Below, in pieces: positions 51,201 through 61,784 of a DNA stretch of 64,000 nt. Below the pieces are notes generated by a model, which saw only the letters and a list, made by a program, of their open reading frames with translations, was not told the DNA's origin and ran no database searches. This DNA comes from Candidatus Thiovulum imperiosus. Lineage in GTDB: Bacteria; Campylobacterota; Campylobacteria; Campylobacterales; Thiovulaceae. The stretch spans positions 62,001 through 126,000 of the forward strand of contig JAMJTW010000028.1 in NCBI GenBank assembly GCA_024281175.1, in the 5' to 3' direction. A program made the position numbers and the translations under genes. Each line of letters opens with the position of its first letter. Position 1 is the first letter of the stretch.

Positions 51201-54044
51201 ATAAAACTTTTCTAAGTCGATTTCAGCAGAAATGAAACCTAAATGGTTGTATGAAACAGTTGGATTGTCAATGAAAACTTCATTTCCAGTAATTGCATCA
51301 CTTTTGGCAAGTTCTATATAGTCTGTAACACCATCACCATCAACATCGTGTTCAACTTGAATTGAGATATCGAATTGTCCAGCGACATATATTTTCACAT
51401 CACTTGGGTCACTTTCCTTAGATGCTTGAATTGTAAAATTGAGTATCTCTTCATAAGATAAGAAATCTGCATCATTTTTTACAGTTCCTTTCTTGATTTC
51501 TAACCATCTCTCTTCAGAAACTCTATTTAGTCCATCTTCGCTAAAGTCATCTTTATGTTTTTTGATAAACCAAGTGTAAGTAGCTCCAACTAAACCACCA
51601 ACTTGAATTCCTTCAACTTCTTTAGTTCCAATTACTCTCTTAACATCTTTTTTAACATCAGCAAGAGCCATTGGTGCAACAAGTTGTACTTGAGCTTCTG
51701 GAACATCTCCTCCAGCAGAATTCCAAATTCTACCTTTTACAGTTCCAAATGTAGCAGGTCTTTTGAGTTCAAAAACTACACTTGTATTTTTCTCTAAATT
51801 TGCTATGCTGAAAGTCTTTTCAACAGGATAGTGTTTCCCTTCGATAGCTGTAACAGTGAAATTATCATTTCCTCCATCAGCAACAAGAAGTTTAAATGTA
51901 ACGGCTCCATTCTCATTAGTAGTTTCTGAAATGTAAGATAAACCATTTCCTCTCTCAAATTTTACAAATGTGTTTGGTAGAGGCTCTTTAGTATCCGTAT
52001 CAATAACTTTCACATTAAAGCTATACTCTTCACCATCTATATCAACTTGCTCATTATCAACTTTTTTATAGAAAGCAAACATTGAGTAAGGACCATTGTA
52101 AATAGAAGAGTTTATCTTTATGAAAAGTTCATCTCTTTTATTCTCTTCAGTAAAATATTCAGACAGGTATTTACTACTGATTTGACTTTTGTGATTTAAA
52201 GAGAAATTACTTCTATCAACTCGATGCCAAGTTAAATCTCCATTTATCTCTTTATAAACATAAAGTTCTATACCGTCAGAAGTTCCATTCTCATCTGTTC
52301 CCTTAATTTTTTCAAGAGCTTCTGCTGAGTGGTCTTCTTTATACTCAATAGCAAGTTCAAGGTCTTTAGACAAGTCTACAATAAGAATTCCTTCAATATC
52401 AGAGAAATCTCCAGTTCCAGGTCTAAGCTGTTTTATCATTAAATCTTCAAAAGTTCTATTATAAACAGGGTCAAGATTTTCAAATCCATTTACAGCAAGT
52501 TGTCCAATTACTGTTGTTGAGTATCCAGTTTGATGTAAAAGTGAATTTATCACATATTGGTCTGAGAGTGTCTCAACACTTTCTGTTCTAACATCCATTC
52601 CCTTACTATTTTGGAAATATAGTCCTCTAGCATTTACAAAAACACCACCTGCTGAAGATTTTTCATAACTTGTGTTTGAATAGAATTTAGGAGGTTCTAA
52701 CTCTAAAATTGGCTCTAAACTTCTGTCTAAATTTCTATCTTCATAACCAACAAAGTTTCCAAATTCTCCAATTGCACTATCTTTTGAGATAAAGAAGTAG
52801 TTTGCACTTCCTGGAGTTGGCTTGATTGTTTGAATTGAAGAGTTGAAACCATATTTCTCAATTACAATTTGTCCATTTTCAGGAATTTCTTTGATGTATA
52901 TGAAACCTCTATCTGTTGAAACACCTAAAAGTTCGCCTTTACTTCCATCAACATACTCAAAGATAGAAACTTTAGCAACAGAACTTGGACTTCCTCCCTC
53001 TGACATCGAGTAGATGTAAATTGAAGTACCAGATGTGTAATCAGGTGTGTAATCACCATCTCTTACTTCTTGAATGGAGTTTTCTAAATCTTCTAAATCA
53101 AGTTCTCCAGAAACTACCTCTCCACTCTCAGTTGAAACAGATACTTTCAAATTTTCAACACCTGTGAAATCTAAATTTCCAAGCTCTTCTAAAGTAAGAT
53201 TTGAAATATCTCCTAGTGATGAGGTATTAAACTCTTTTCCAGCATAAATGCTCACTTCATAACCATCAACTGTTACAAGAGTATCTCTTTTTATTTTTCC
53301 AAAAAGGTAATCAGGAATTGCTGAAGCCTCAAGATATGATGATGGGGTTTCATCTTCTGGAGTTTGAATTACAATACTTGAAACTTTGCTATAATCTCTA
53401 TCAGCTAAATCATCAGCTGTAAGATTTGGAAACTCTTCTACTAAGTCAGATATGTCGTTGTTTTCATTGTCGATATATAAATCAACTTGATAACCATCTG
53501 CTGTTTCAACTGAAGTCCCTTTTTGAACTTTGACCCAATAACCTCTATTTGGATCAAATTGAGAAAACTCTTGAAGAAAAGAGTATTCAGGGTCATATAT
53601 TTTCCAAGAACCATTTATTTTTGTAACAAGTTTATCAACCTTATAATTTTCATTATTTAGCTTTGTAATTTGATTTTTTATATCATCTTGAGTAGATGTG
53701 GCAATTAAATTCCATCCAGCATTTAGAGTTGGAAAAGAGATATTTGTATCCCCACTCATATTAACTGTGAAACTAGTATTTGCTTTTACCCAATAACCTC
53801 TACCACCTTCAAATTCAGAGAACTCTTGAAGAAAAGCATATTTAGGGTCATATATTTTCCAAGAGCCATCTATTTTCGTAACAAATTTTTCTATTGAGCT
53901 CTCAGGGGCTTGTTCTAAAAAGCTATCAACAGTTAGACCGCCATGTTCTGTAAAACCAATTAAATTCCATCCAGATTTAATTTCAAAATTCTGAGTAGCA
54001 TTTAAAAAAGAAAAATACAATAAAATTAAAGACAAGATTTTCAT
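48228..54044 (-). CDS. Giant secreted multi-domain protein (1938 aa)
   Basis: Signal peptide; duplicated SGWNLIG...KIDGSWKIYDP(K/E)Y(A/S)FLQEFS...RGYWVK module at N-terminus; several carboxypeptidase-regulatory/Ig-like segments; Cys-rich tail CEAGYIINQETGECEEG. Confidence 0.85.
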   Translation of the reverse strand: MKILSLILLYFSFLNATQNFEIKSGWNLIGFTEHGGLTVDSFLEQAPESSIEKFVTKIDGSWKIYDPKYAFLQEFSEFEGGRGYWVKANTSFTVNMSGDTNISFPTLNAGWNLIATSTQDDIKNQITKLNNENYKVDKLVTKINGSWKIYDPEYSFLQEFSQFDPNRGYWVKVQKGTSVETADGYQVDLYIDNENNDISDLVEEFPNLTADDLADRDYSKVSSIVIQTPEDETPSSYLEASAIPDYLFGKIKRDTLVTVDGYEVSIYAGKEFNTSSLGDISNLTLEELGNLDFTGVENLKVSVSTESGEVVSGELDLEDLENSIQEVRDGDYTPDYTSGTSIYIYSMSEGGSPSSVAKVSIFEYVDGSKGELLGVSTDRGFIYIKEIPENGQIVIEKYGFNSSIQTIKPTPGSANYFFISKDSAIGEFGNFVGYEDRNLDRSLEPILELEPPKFYSNTSYEKSSAGGVFVNARGLYFQNSKGMDVRTESVETLSDQYVINSLLHQTGYSTTVIGQLAVNGFENLDPVYNRTFEDLMIKQLRPGTGDFSDIEGILIVDLSKDLELAIEYKEDHSAEALEKIKGTDENGTSDGIELYVYKEINGDLTWHRVDRSNFSLNHKSQISSKYLSEYFTEENKRDELFIKINSSIYNGPYSMFAFYKKVDNEQVDIDGEEYSFNVKVIDTDTKEPLPNTFVKFERGNGLSYISETTNENGAVTFKLLVADGGNDNFTVTAIEGKHYPVEKTFSIANLEKNTSVVFELKRPATFGTVKGRIWNSAGGDVPEAQVQLVAPMALADVKKDVKRVIGTKEVEGIQVGGLVGATYTWFIKKHKDDFSEDGLNRVSEERWLEIKKGTVKNDADFLSYEEILNFTIQASKESDPSDVKIYVAGQFDISIQVEHDVDGDGVTDYIELAKSDAITGNEVFIDNPTVSYNHLGFISAEIDLEKFYKKTVREYERSKKVWYYRIDDGEWHGVANRGENDETKDELINLGLVAPVYQSDWDTFLQDAVKVSGNKEFGYVFVEDGNLDDDTYKIEAIQWNMGIVSDIYLDDDSFTTIYLENGLDGTLSWKVLSDEAPILNYAKEIDDKNSTVVFTSDKKKLPLKHVAKTISSNRFLEQLALPMGEVVSNPYDATTSVIDDGFRLVLGATIFAKFEDGRKLEMRNSGHLVIDPYELKLKDFIEITDVFVSKPTTTPAVQIETADRVGLYEFSPVDMSLSQIREDNQNSLLRVSASKSGFYKSPMINVKRFEIDNTETSEREDIARIDIEISEKPTYKINVRVEDLDGNGITDAEVSVDGIKTPKNISEKESVVTRHGKNTTFNNVLGGKGSHRIVRVSVPDSNYIGEIKVLQNFSSDRNLIFRLDNTDDVPDHLASISFREAIVSYGQKYQAKVTAQIFDLTDKDTDVRSLTKSQVSIRVNGKKVQGETVVSQNDETEYTFFLPLEVGENDIEVEVSNRLGNSKSKTLHLSYNPKVGNVAGDIRGGKHEESIYFVEIFDDKGRYINTLTAYQDEEEDRVVYVFENLEAKKTYQFQAVQVDMLGRVLAISNMTKMTVPVAETNMLDLTLLSVQSESEISGSPLFDEVSLIKQSDVNATTGTIKLNATISNFDRDGADNILGTSDDGSIGFIVNDMAQFINLETLTKVPDTDFTYALTNYKVQLVEGVNNVYVSAVNPDGSYDWTKDFTVVWTPEGVTLHDVIFNLNGCETDGSCSTIGNIFVSIFDISGHLLETKETDANGQVIFSNLVEGMYTIQPDPALFDYYTAQAFELLVNSSGETEGNLSTFSNSVDFTDEYQFSDFYIEDIDFNVSTTTYGEWITATAFLSVEDTTGYTFYWSYIDVNGLEKTFYGEEISFEVLALENMTLHLEVSNGDVTETMEADIYVDIPQCEVTAIWSYESMICETIVCEAGYIINQETGECEEGNNRAIMPPEVPQFSN

Positions 54045-54066
54045 TTTTTACCTTTATATTTGATAT

Positions 54067-54091
54067 AAGCTAGGAAATTTTCCTAGCTATG
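54067..54091 (-). terminator. Perfect hairpin between the two giant genes
   Basis: AGCTAGGAAAattTTCCTAGCT-type palindrome. Confidence 0.55.
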
Positions 54092-54098
54092 GTGTAAA

Positions 54099-57000
54099 TT
54101 AGAAGTTTAGAAAAGTCATATTATCCTTATCATAAGTAACTTCTTGATAGTTTTTGTCAGATTTATTATAAATAATAAATATATTTCCATCGTAGATATC
54201 ATCTGGCTTGATAATAAAATTTGTATCATCTCCATCAACTGCTATTGCGATTACATTACCGCTTTGTGTAGGTGTTGAAACATCTTTTTTATTAAAACTA
54301 ATAATAATGTCTGAATTTGTGTATCCACCTATTCCTTTAACATCAACATTTTCAATAGTTTTTTCAGAAGCATCTAAAGTAATATTGGTATCACCAAATT
54401 TTAGACCAGCTTTCGCCTCAACATCAACACTATCACTTCCAGTAGCTCCACCATCATCAGAAACATTTAATTCTAAAGTGTAAGTTCCCTCAGCAGTAAA
54501 GTTATGTTCGAGAGTAGCGTTACTACCAACTACACTTCCATCAAGTACCCAAGAGTAAGTGTGAGTATCACTTGTATCAGCATCTGTAACATTAGCTTCA
54601 AATGTACAAGTTGTATTTACTTCACAGCTTCCTGAATAGATAATTTCTGCTGTTGGTTGAGCATTAGAAATAGTAACAACAGTTGTGGCTTCAGCACTAT
54701 TTTCATTAGCAGTAGCTACAACTTTTACAGTATGGTTTGTTTCAACAGGGTCAGAACTAGCCATATCAAAAGTGTAAGAGAATGTATCTATTCCAGTTCC
54801 ATAAGAAACACTGTTTACAAACCACTCATAAGAGATATTTGCGTCATTTGAAACAGTTGCCGTAGCAGTAAATGTAACTTCAGTAGAGCTATCAGTGGAA
54901 TTTGTAGAAGCGTCTAAAGTTACTTCAGGAGTTGGTAGAGCAGAAACTGTGATTGTAAACTCGTTACTATCAGCACTTTGTCCTATTTCATCTGTTGCTG
55001 TAACAGTACAAGTAGTAGCATCAGAAACTTCAGTAGGAGTTCCAGAGACAACACCTTGAGCATCAATTGCTACACCATCAACTGTACAATTTAAAGTGTA
55101 AGTCAAAGGGTCACTTTCAGGGTCTACAAAATCAGTTGCAACACTCTCCATTTCAGTATCTACCATAAGAGATAAGTCTGAAATATCTGTAACAAAGATA
55201 GGGTCTAAGTTATCTATTACAGAGATTGTAAAGATTTCACTAGTTTCTATATTGTATCCATCATCAAATGTAACTTCACAATTGTAACTTCCACTGTTTT
55301 CAGTGTCTACTGTAATAACACCTGAATTAGAAATTGTTATATCTCCATCACTTGGGTCGCACTCTAAAGTGTAAGTTGGGTCTATTGCATCTGAAAAGTA
55401 AGATGATACATCATAAGTTTGAACCTCATCGCTCTCACTAGCAATTTTTGCAGTGATATCACCAATTTGACCAATTTCCGCAACTTCTATGTTTCCAACA
55501 ACACCAAAAGTTGTACCAAACTTATCTGCAATAGAAGTTGCATAATCACCAGAGAAACTAGCTGTAAGTTCACTATCTGAAATATCTTTCATTCCATTAA
55601 ATCCATCAACTCCAGAGATGTAGATAGAAACTTTAAATGCTCCACTCTGAGTGAAATACTTCTCAACTAAATTGTCTGAATTTGCTATCTGTTCTTCAGC
55701 TTTCTGAATTAGAGCTACATAATTTAAAGTTGCATTGTTCTCTACAACACTCAAATAGTCAGAAAGATTGATATTTGCTAAATCAACACTTGACATAGCA
55801 GAACTACCAGACTCTTTTACATAATATCCGTAAAGTTCAGTACTATTTGTATCTTCTAAGTTAAATGTAGTGTTATAGCTTAAAGTTAAACCTGTTCCAA
55901 TCATCATTACTGCTCGACTGCTATTTAAATCTTCAACTTTAATTCCAAGAACCACTGTCTCTTCATCACTATTTTCAAAACTTACATTTTCAACATTAAA
56001 GTTGATTTTGAACATCTGCTCTCTCTCAGCATCTGTAAAAGAGACAAATGGCGGATATTTGATAGTTGCAAAATTCCCATTTTCAACAGCGATAATTTTT
56101 TCAAAACCATCTGCTCCAAATGTTGCTTTATTTAGTTTTATAGCAAGTTTGTCATAATCAGTTGGTGTAGTTCCACCACCTGAAGTTGGATAACTCTTTA
56201 CTGTAATTGTTATAGATTTAGTCACACTCTGACCATCTTTGGATACTGTCACTGAAACTATTTTTGTACCGCTTGTTGTGAAAGATTTGTTTACAACTTG
56301 AGCTGTTCCTCCAATATTCCAAGAGTAAGTTGCTCCAGCAATTTGAGTAGCTGTAAACTTAACAACTGTTCCAACATAAGGATTTAAATAACTTGCTGTA
56401 AGTGAAACATCTAAACTGCTAACAGGTGTCTCATCTGGTTTAGCAACACAAACACCATTTTCTAAAACTTGGTTTTCAGTACAAGTTACAGGTTCATTCT
56501 CATCTGGTTTAGCAACACAAACACCATTTTCTAAAACTTGGTCTTCATTACAAGTTATAGGTGTCTCATCTGGTTTAGCAACACAAACACCATTTTCTAG
56601 AACTTGGTCTTCAGTACAAGTTACAGGAGTCTCATCTGGTTTAGCAACACAAACACCATTTTCTAAAACCTCATCAGCACCACAAGTTACAACTTCTGGA
56701 TTTTCAATAATTGTGATTGTAACTGTTTTAGATACACTCTGCCCATTTCCTGTAACGGTAACTTTAACAGGATAAGAGCCAACACTGTCAAAACTCGTAG
56801 AAGTTGAAGATAAGTTTCCTCCAGTAGACCAAGATATAGTTACATTTTCAAGTTCTAATTTATTTGAAATAGAAACGACAAACTTGTAAGTTTCTCCAAC
56901 ATACCCTTTTGTTGGTGGATTTGTGATAGAAATTTCAGGAGCTACTTTTTTTACAACAACTACTATAACAGCACTTTCTGTTGCAACTGTAACAGCTTCC

Positions 57001-58799
57001 TCTATTTTTGTTTTTGCTTCATCAACAGCAGTTTGAATGTCGGAAGCAATAGCGTCAAGATTAGTTGTATCTCCGCCATCAGTTTCAACTTTTTCTGCAA
57101 CAACAACAACTAAATCTATTTCATTTTTTGATGCCTCAATAGAGGAGTCAAGAATTGTATCAGGAGAAACACCAGCCTCTTCTAACTTTGTATAAACTTC
57201 AGAATATTGTTCTGTAACTTCTTCAGTTAGAATAGAGATTTTGTCAATATCAACTGACGCTTCAACTTCTTCTGTTTCATCTGCAACTTCACTTTCTGCT
57301 TGAGTTTTAGCTTCTTCCACAACTTTTGCAACTTCTTGTGAAATAGCCTCAATTCCACCCATTGCAGTAACTGCGTTTGTAACTTTTTCTGCTTCAGCTC
57401 CAGCATTCTCAATATCTTCTGTTGTTTCAGCTTTTGCTATCGCTACTATTTTGGCTTCTAAGTTATCTGTAACAATTTCAGCAGATTTTGCAACAACTTC
57501 AAGAGTATCTATGTTGATTGTTTTCACATCAATCTTCTCAAGAACTTTAGTTGCTTGACTTACAGATTTACTTGCAGCTTTAAGTTTTGCTTTAGTCTCT
57601 TCAGCTTTTTCGCTATCACCAATATTAGTAACTATACTATCTACAAATGTATCCTCCTCAAGAACAGCACCTAAATCTATCTCTTCATCAGAGTCAGACT
57701 TTTCTGCAACAGCATGGAAAACAGCAGCGAATGCTCTATCAAAACTATCTTCATCATCTTCATCACTTACTGATTTTGCAAGAGACTCAGCAGCTTTTTG
57801 TATCATCATAGCTTTTTTGATAGCTTCAGCAGCCGCTTCTTTCTCTTCATTAGAACCACTTTCTAAAGTATCAATTGGATTTTTTGTTACTGTATCTTCA
57901 GATATGTTCAGAACTTTTGCCGTTTTCTTAACTGCGTCACTCTTAGACATACTTGGATTTTTTTTCATAATAGAACTCATAAGAGTTGTTACAGGTGAAA
58001 CTAAAACAGTTTTTGGATTTTCAATTTCAGGTTCAGCATCGTCTGAACTGTAAGTCACTTCAGTAATATCATCTTTGTCAATTACATTTTCCAGCATTCC
58101 TTCAAAAGGTTTTCCAGTAGCCGTATCTATTCCACCTTTGACTTTTACATAAGTATCAACATCATCAGCATCTGTATCAGCTGAACGACCAAAAGCCCAC
58201 TTTCCATCTTTTGTAGTTTTAGCGGAACTTATAACTTCTCCAGTTGTTTTGTTGATTAGTTGTGCTGCCGCCTCTTTTAGTGCTCCATCAATAGCAACAC
58301 CTGAAATGTAGAGGTATTTTAGAGTTTTAACTTCTTGAACTTCACAAGTTAAAGTCTCTCCATTCCAAACTTCACCAACTTCACAATCTGCTGTTGTAAT
58401 ACAAACACCATCTTGTAACTCTTCTCCCTCTTCACAAGTAATAGGAACTTCTGGAGTTACACAAACACCATCTTGTAACTCTTCGCCTTCTTCACAAGTA
58501 ATAGGAACTTCTGGAGTTACACAAACACCATCTTGTAACTCTTCTCCCTCTTCACAAGTAACAGGAGTATCTGGAGTTACACAAACACCATCTTGTAACT
58601 CTTCACCTTCTTCACAAGTAATAGGCACTTCTGGAGTTACACACTCTCCATTTTCAAGAACTTGAGGAGCTTCGCAAGTAGTTTCATTTTTATCTGGAAT
58701 AGTTCCATTTCCATCATTAGAGCTACTACTACTCGAGCATCCCCCAAATGCAAATAAGCCAATTAATATGGCAAACAGTAAAAACTTATGCCTAAACAT
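54099..58799 (-). CDS. Giant lipoprotein (1566 aa) with Cys-loop repeats, PKD/cadherin-like domains
   Basis: Lipobox LFAFGGCSSSSSS; CEEGEELQDGVCVTP repeats; PKD-like SISNKLELENVTISWSTGG..., AEIIYSGSCEVNTTCTFEANVTDADTSDTHTYSWVLDG. Confidence 0.87.
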   Translation of the reverse strand: MFRHKFLLFAILIGLFAFGGCSSSSSSNDGNGTIPDKNETTCEAPQVLENGECVTPEVPITCEEGEELQDGVCVTPDTPVTCEEGEELQDGVCVTPEVPITCEEGEELQDGVCVTPEVPITCEEGEELQDGVCITTADCEVGEVWNGETLTCEVQEVKTLKYLYISGVAIDGALKEAAAQLINKTTGEVISSAKTTKDGKWAFGRSADTDADDVDTYVKVKGGIDTATGKPFEGMLENVIDKDDITEVTYSSDDAEPEIENPKTVLVSPVTTLMSSIMKKNPSMSKSDAVKKTAKVLNISEDTVTKNPIDTLESGSNEEKEAAAEAIKKAMMIQKAAESLAKSVSDEDDEDSFDRAFAAVFHAVAEKSDSDEEIDLGAVLEEDTFVDSIVTNIGDSEKAEETKAKLKAASKSVSQATKVLEKIDVKTINIDTLEVVAKSAEIVTDNLEAKIVAIAKAETTEDIENAGAEAEKVTNAVTAMGGIEAISQEVAKVVEEAKTQAESEVADETEEVEASVDIDKISILTEEVTEQYSEVYTKLEEAGVSPDTILDSSIEASKNEIDLVVVVAEKVETDGGDTTNLDAIASDIQTAVDEAKTKIEEAVTVATESAVIVVVVKKVAPEISITNPPTKGYVGETYKFVVSISNKLELENVTISWSTGGNLSSTSTSFDSVGSYPVKVTVTGNGQSVSKTVTITIIENPEVVTCGADEVLENGVCVAKPDETPVTCTEDQVLENGVCVAKPDETPITCNEDQVLENGVCVAKPDENEPVTCTENQVLENGVCVAKPDETPVSSLDVSLTASYLNPYVGTVVKFTATQIAGATYSWNIGGTAQVVNKSFTTSGTKIVSVTVSKDGQSVTKSITITVKSYPTSGGGTTPTDYDKLAIKLNKATFGADGFEKIIAVENGNFATIKYPPFVSFTDAEREQMFKINFNVENVSFENSDEETVVLGIKVEDLNSSRAVMMIGTGLTLSYNTTFNLEDTNSTELYGYYVKESGSSAMSSVDLANINLSDYLSVVENNATLNYVALIQKAEEQIANSDNLVEKYFTQSGAFKVSIYISGVDGFNGMKDISDSELTASFSGDYATSIADKFGTTFGVVGNIEVAEIGQIGDITAKIASESDEVQTYDVSSYFSDAIDPTYTLECDPSDGDITISNSGVITVDTENSGSYNCEVTFDDGYNIETSEIFTISVIDNLDPIFVTDISDLSLMVDTEMESVATDFVDPESDPLTYTLNCTVDGVAIDAQGVVSGTPTEVSDATTCTVTATDEIGQSADSNEFTITVSALPTPEVTLDASTNSTDSSTEVTFTATATVSNDANISYEWFVNSVSYGTGIDTFSYTFDMASSDPVETNHTVKVVATANENSAEATTVVTISNAQPTAEIIYSGSCEVNTTCTFEANVTDADTSDTHTYSWVLDGSVVGSNATLEHNFTAEGTYTLELNVSDDGGATGSDSVDVEAKAGLKFGDTNITLDASEKTIENVDVKGIGGYTNSDIIISFNKKDVSTPTQSGNVIAIAVDGDDTNFIIKPDDIYDGNIFIIYNKSDKNYQEVTYDKDNMTFLNF
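56424..56685. repeat. Tandem repeat array encoding CxxxQVLENGVCVAKPDETPVT x4
   Basis: Repeated acaaacaccattttctaaaacttggtcttcagtacaagttacaggtgtctcatctggtttagca units. Confidence 0.9.
58377..58676. repeat. Tandem 60-bp repeat array encoding CEEGEELQDGVCVTPEVPIT x~4-5
   Basis: Repeated ggaacttctggagttacacaaacaccatcttgtaactcttctccctcttcacaagtaata. Confidence 0.93.
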
Positions 58800-58841
58800 A
58801 ATACACCTTTCCTTTAAAATATAAGATTTATAAATTGTACC

Positions 58842-59270
58842 TTAAAATGGTTTAAAGATAACTAGCGATACAACTGCTATCATAATCAGAGTTGGATACT
58901 CATTTAGGACTCTAAAAAACTTTCCAGATTTTCTGCAAGTATCTCTCTCTAATCTCTTGCGAAGAGTTTCTAAATAGATGTGATAGACAAAAAGAGAGAA
59001 GACAAAAAGTATTTTCAGATGTAACCAGCCAAATTCCCAAAAGTTTCCAAAATATGCTAGTGCAAAACCAGAAAGTATAGTTGCCCACATTGCTGGAGTT
59101 CCTATATATTTGATAAGTTTTCTCTCCATAACTTTTGCAACTTCTAAAAATTCTCTTTTCTCATAATTTTCAGCATGATAGACAAAGAGTCTTGGGAGGT
59201 AAAATAGCATAGCAAACCAAGAGATGAGAGAGATGATATGAAAAACTAAGATATATAAGTAGAATTCCAT
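58842..59270 (-). CDS. hemJ: HemJ-like/UPF0093 membrane protein (CopD-type)
   Basis: HIISLISWFAMLFYLPRLFVYHAE...KVMERKLIKYIGTPAMWATILSGFAL; C-terminal FRVLNEYPTLIMIAVVSLVI. Confidence 0.85.
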   Translation of the reverse strand: MEFYLYILVFHIISLISWFAMLFYLPRLFVYHAENYEKREFLEVAKVMERKLIKYIGTPAMWATILSGFALAYFGNFWEFGWLHLKILFVFSLFVYHIYLETLRKRLERDTCRKSGKFFRVLNEYPTLIMIAVVSLVIFKPF

Positions 59271-59271
59271 T

Positions 59272-60705
59272 CTACAACTTCCCTTTTAGTAACTCATTCA
59301 CTTTTTGAGGATTTGCACTACCTTTACTAGCTTTCATCACTTGTCCAACAAAGAAGCCAAATAGCTTATCTTTTCCATTTCTATATTGCTCCAACTTGTC
59401 AGGATTTTTTGATAGAACCTCATCAATAATTTTTAAAATAGCACTATCATCATTAACCTGTTTGAGTCCCAACTTCTCAATAGCAACATCGACTGAAATC
59501 TCATTTTCAAAAAGATAATCGAGAACATCTTTTCCAGCTTTTCCAGAGATAGTTTTGGAATCGATGGCAAGAATCAAATCTGAAAGTTTTTGAGAATTTA
59601 CAGGAGATTCTGAAATTTCTAAACTTTTCTTATTTAGTCTTCCAAGTAGTTCAACTGTTAGCCATGAAACAGAATTTTTAGTAGAAGCACCACTTTTTAA
59701 AATCTCTTCAAAGAAAGATGCCAGTTCTTTAGAAGAAGCGATTACACCAGCATCGTATTTTGAAAGTCCGAGTTCTTCTTGGTATCTCTCTTCTTTCTGA
59801 TGAGGTAGTTCAGGAATTTTAGAAAACTCTTTTACTGTCTCTTCAGAAATTCTAACTTCTAAAAGGTCAGGTTCTGGAAAATATCGATAGTCTGATGCTT
59901 CCTCTTTTCCTCTCATGCTTCTGGTCTCATTTTTAGCAGAGTCGTAAAGTCGAGTCTCTTGCCAAATCTCATCTTCATAAACTCCATCTTCCCAAGCCTC
60001 TATCTGTCTTTCAACTTCAAAATCTATCGCTTTTTGAATAAAACGGAAAGAGTTGATATTTTTAATTTCTACTCTGGTATAGAGTTTCTCATCTCCTTCA
60101 GGACGAATTGAGACATTTGCATCACATCGAAAAGAGCCTTCTTGCATATTTGCATCAGAAATATCTATATATCTTACGATGGAGTGTAATTTTTTCAAAT
60201 ACTCTATTGCCTCATCAGAACTTCTCATATCTGGAGCTGTTACTATTTCTAATAGTGGAGTTCCAGCACGATTTAAATCAACTTTTGAACCTCCAGCTTC
60301 ATGTGTATTTTTTCCAGCATCAGCTTCTAAATGGGCTCTTGCAATTTGAACTCTTCGAGAAGATATATCTATATGACCATTCTCTACAATTGGATAGTAA
60401 AATTGGGAAATTTGGTATCCACTTGGAGAGTCAGGATAGAAGTAGTTTTTTCTATCAAATTTTGACTCTCTATTTACAGTTGCTCCAACTGCTGTTCCAA
60501 GTTGAATAGCTTTATGAACTGCTTCTCTATTTATTACAGGTAAAGCACCTGGTAGAGCAAGACAAATTGGACAAGTATTAGAATTTTCTGCTTCATTAAA
60601 ACTTGTAGGACAAGAGCAGAAAAGTTTCGTTTTTGTATTTAGCTGAACATGAACTTCCAGACCAATAACAACTTCAAATTTCATAGATTTCCTCATTTTT
60701 TTCAA
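59272..60705 (-). CDS. gatB: Asp-tRNA(Asn)/Glu-tRNA(Gln) amidotransferase subunit B
   Basis: [67 protein letters not shown]. Confidence 0.96.
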   Translation of the reverse strand: MKKMRKSMKFEVVIGLEVHVQLNTKTKLFCSCPTSFNEAENSNTCPICLALPGALPVINREAVHKAIQLGTAVGATVNRESKFDRKNYFYPDSPSGYQISQFYYPIVENGHIDISSRRVQIARAHLEADAGKNTHEAGGSKVDLNRAGTPLLEIVTAPDMRSSDEAIEYLKKLHSIVRYIDISDANMQEGSFRCDANVSIRPEGDEKLYTRVEIKNINSFRFIQKAIDFEVERQIEAWEDGVYEDEIWQETRLYDSAKNETRSMRGKEEASDYRYFPEPDLLEVRISEETVKEFSKIPELPHQKEERYQEELGLSKYDAGVIASSKELASFFEEILKSGASTKNSVSWLTVELLGRLNKKSLEISESPVNSQKLSDLILAIDSKTISGKAGKDVLDYLFENEISVDVAIEKLGLKQVNDDSAILKIIDEVLSKNPDKLEQYRNGKDKLFGFFVGQVMKASKGSANPQKVNELLKGKL

Positions 60706-60896
60706 AGTTTATCGAATATCTATTTCTCCTAAAGCTATTTATAGTTTAAAACTTTTTAAGAACCGCTTTCTCCATAAAGAGAAAGTTATTTGTAAGGTGA
60801 AAAAAGTTAAAGTACTTTTAGATGATTGCCTAAAGTTAGGTAAACTCCAATTTTCATACATGTCATGTATTTCATATTTAATAAAAGGTTTTTTGA

Positions 60897-61784
60897 TTGA
60901 AGATATGTGTTCCAGCTACAAGTGCAAATTTAGGTCCAGGTTTTGATACTCTTGGAGTTGCACTTAAATTAAAAAATTGTGTTGATATAAAGCCCTCAAA
61001 ATTTTTCAGTGTTTCAATAAAGGGTGAGGGTGCTGATAATCCTAAAATGAAAGGGAATAATCTTTTTATAAATATCTTCAATGAACACTACCGAAGTATA
61101 ATTGGAAAAAATAGTAGTGGTAAATTTAAATTTACATTTTATAACAATATACCGATGTCTCGCGGTTTGGGAAGTTCTTCTGCTGTAATTGTTTCTGCAT
61201 TGGCTTCAGCGTGTGAAGCAGCAGGAGTATCTGCTGTAAAGAGAAGAATTTTAAATCATGCTTTACTTCATGAACCTCATCCAGATAATATTGCTCCAGC
61301 AACAATGGGAGGTTTTACAGTCTCAATTCTTGAAAAACAGAAAGTCTTCACTCAGAAAAAGAAAGTACCTCCATATCTTAAAGCTCTTGTTGTAATTCCA
61401 AACCAGACAATTTCAACTTCTCAATCAAGAACAACACTACCAAAAGTCTATTCTAAAGAGAAATCGGTTTTCAACTTATCTCACGCCTCTTTCTTAACAG
61501 CTGCTTTTTTTAATGAGGATTGGGAACTTTTAAGACTTGCTTCAAAAGATAAGTTTCACCAGAAACAGAGAATGAGAAATCTTCCAGAACTCTTTACAGT
61601 TCAAAAGATAGCTTTAGATTATGGAGCTTTGATGTCTACTCTTTCAGGTAGTGGCTCAACTTTCTTTAACTTACTCTATAAAGAAGATGTTATGCCTCTA
61701 AAAACTAAATTTGAGACACTCTTTCCAAATTACACAATTCGAGTTCTCGACTTTGATAATGAGGGGTTACAGATACTTCGATGA
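60897..61784 (+). CDS. thrB: Homoserine kinase
   Basis: [56 protein letters not shown] start. Confidence 0.93.
   Translation: MKICVPATSANLGPGFDTLGVALKLKNCVDIKPSKFFSVSIKGEGADNPKMKGNNLFINIFNEHYRSIIGKNSSGKFKFTFYNNIPMSRGLGSSSAVIVSALASACEAAGVSAVKRRILNHALLHEPHPDNIAPATMGGFTVSILEKQKVFTQKKKVPPYLKALVVIPNQTISTSQSRTTLPKVYSKEKSVFNLSHASFLTAAFFNEDWELLRLASKDKFHQKQRMRNLPELFTVQKIALDYGALMSTLSGSGSTFFNLLYKEDVMPLKTKFETLFPNYTIRVLDFDNEGLQILR

Noticed and set aside
56424-56685. Second regular repeat array considered as CRISPR
   Set aside because: In-frame protein repeats without spacers; no cas genes in the window.
58377-58676. Regular ~60-bp repeats resembling a CRISPR array
   Set aside because: Repeats are directly tandem with no unique spacers, and are in frame encoding Cys-loop units of a lipoprotein.
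60706-60896. Small inverted repeats upstream of thrB considered as a riboswitch
   Set aside because: Short stems only (e.g. CTTTCTC/GAGAAAG); no recognisable riboswitch class and no conservation evidence available.
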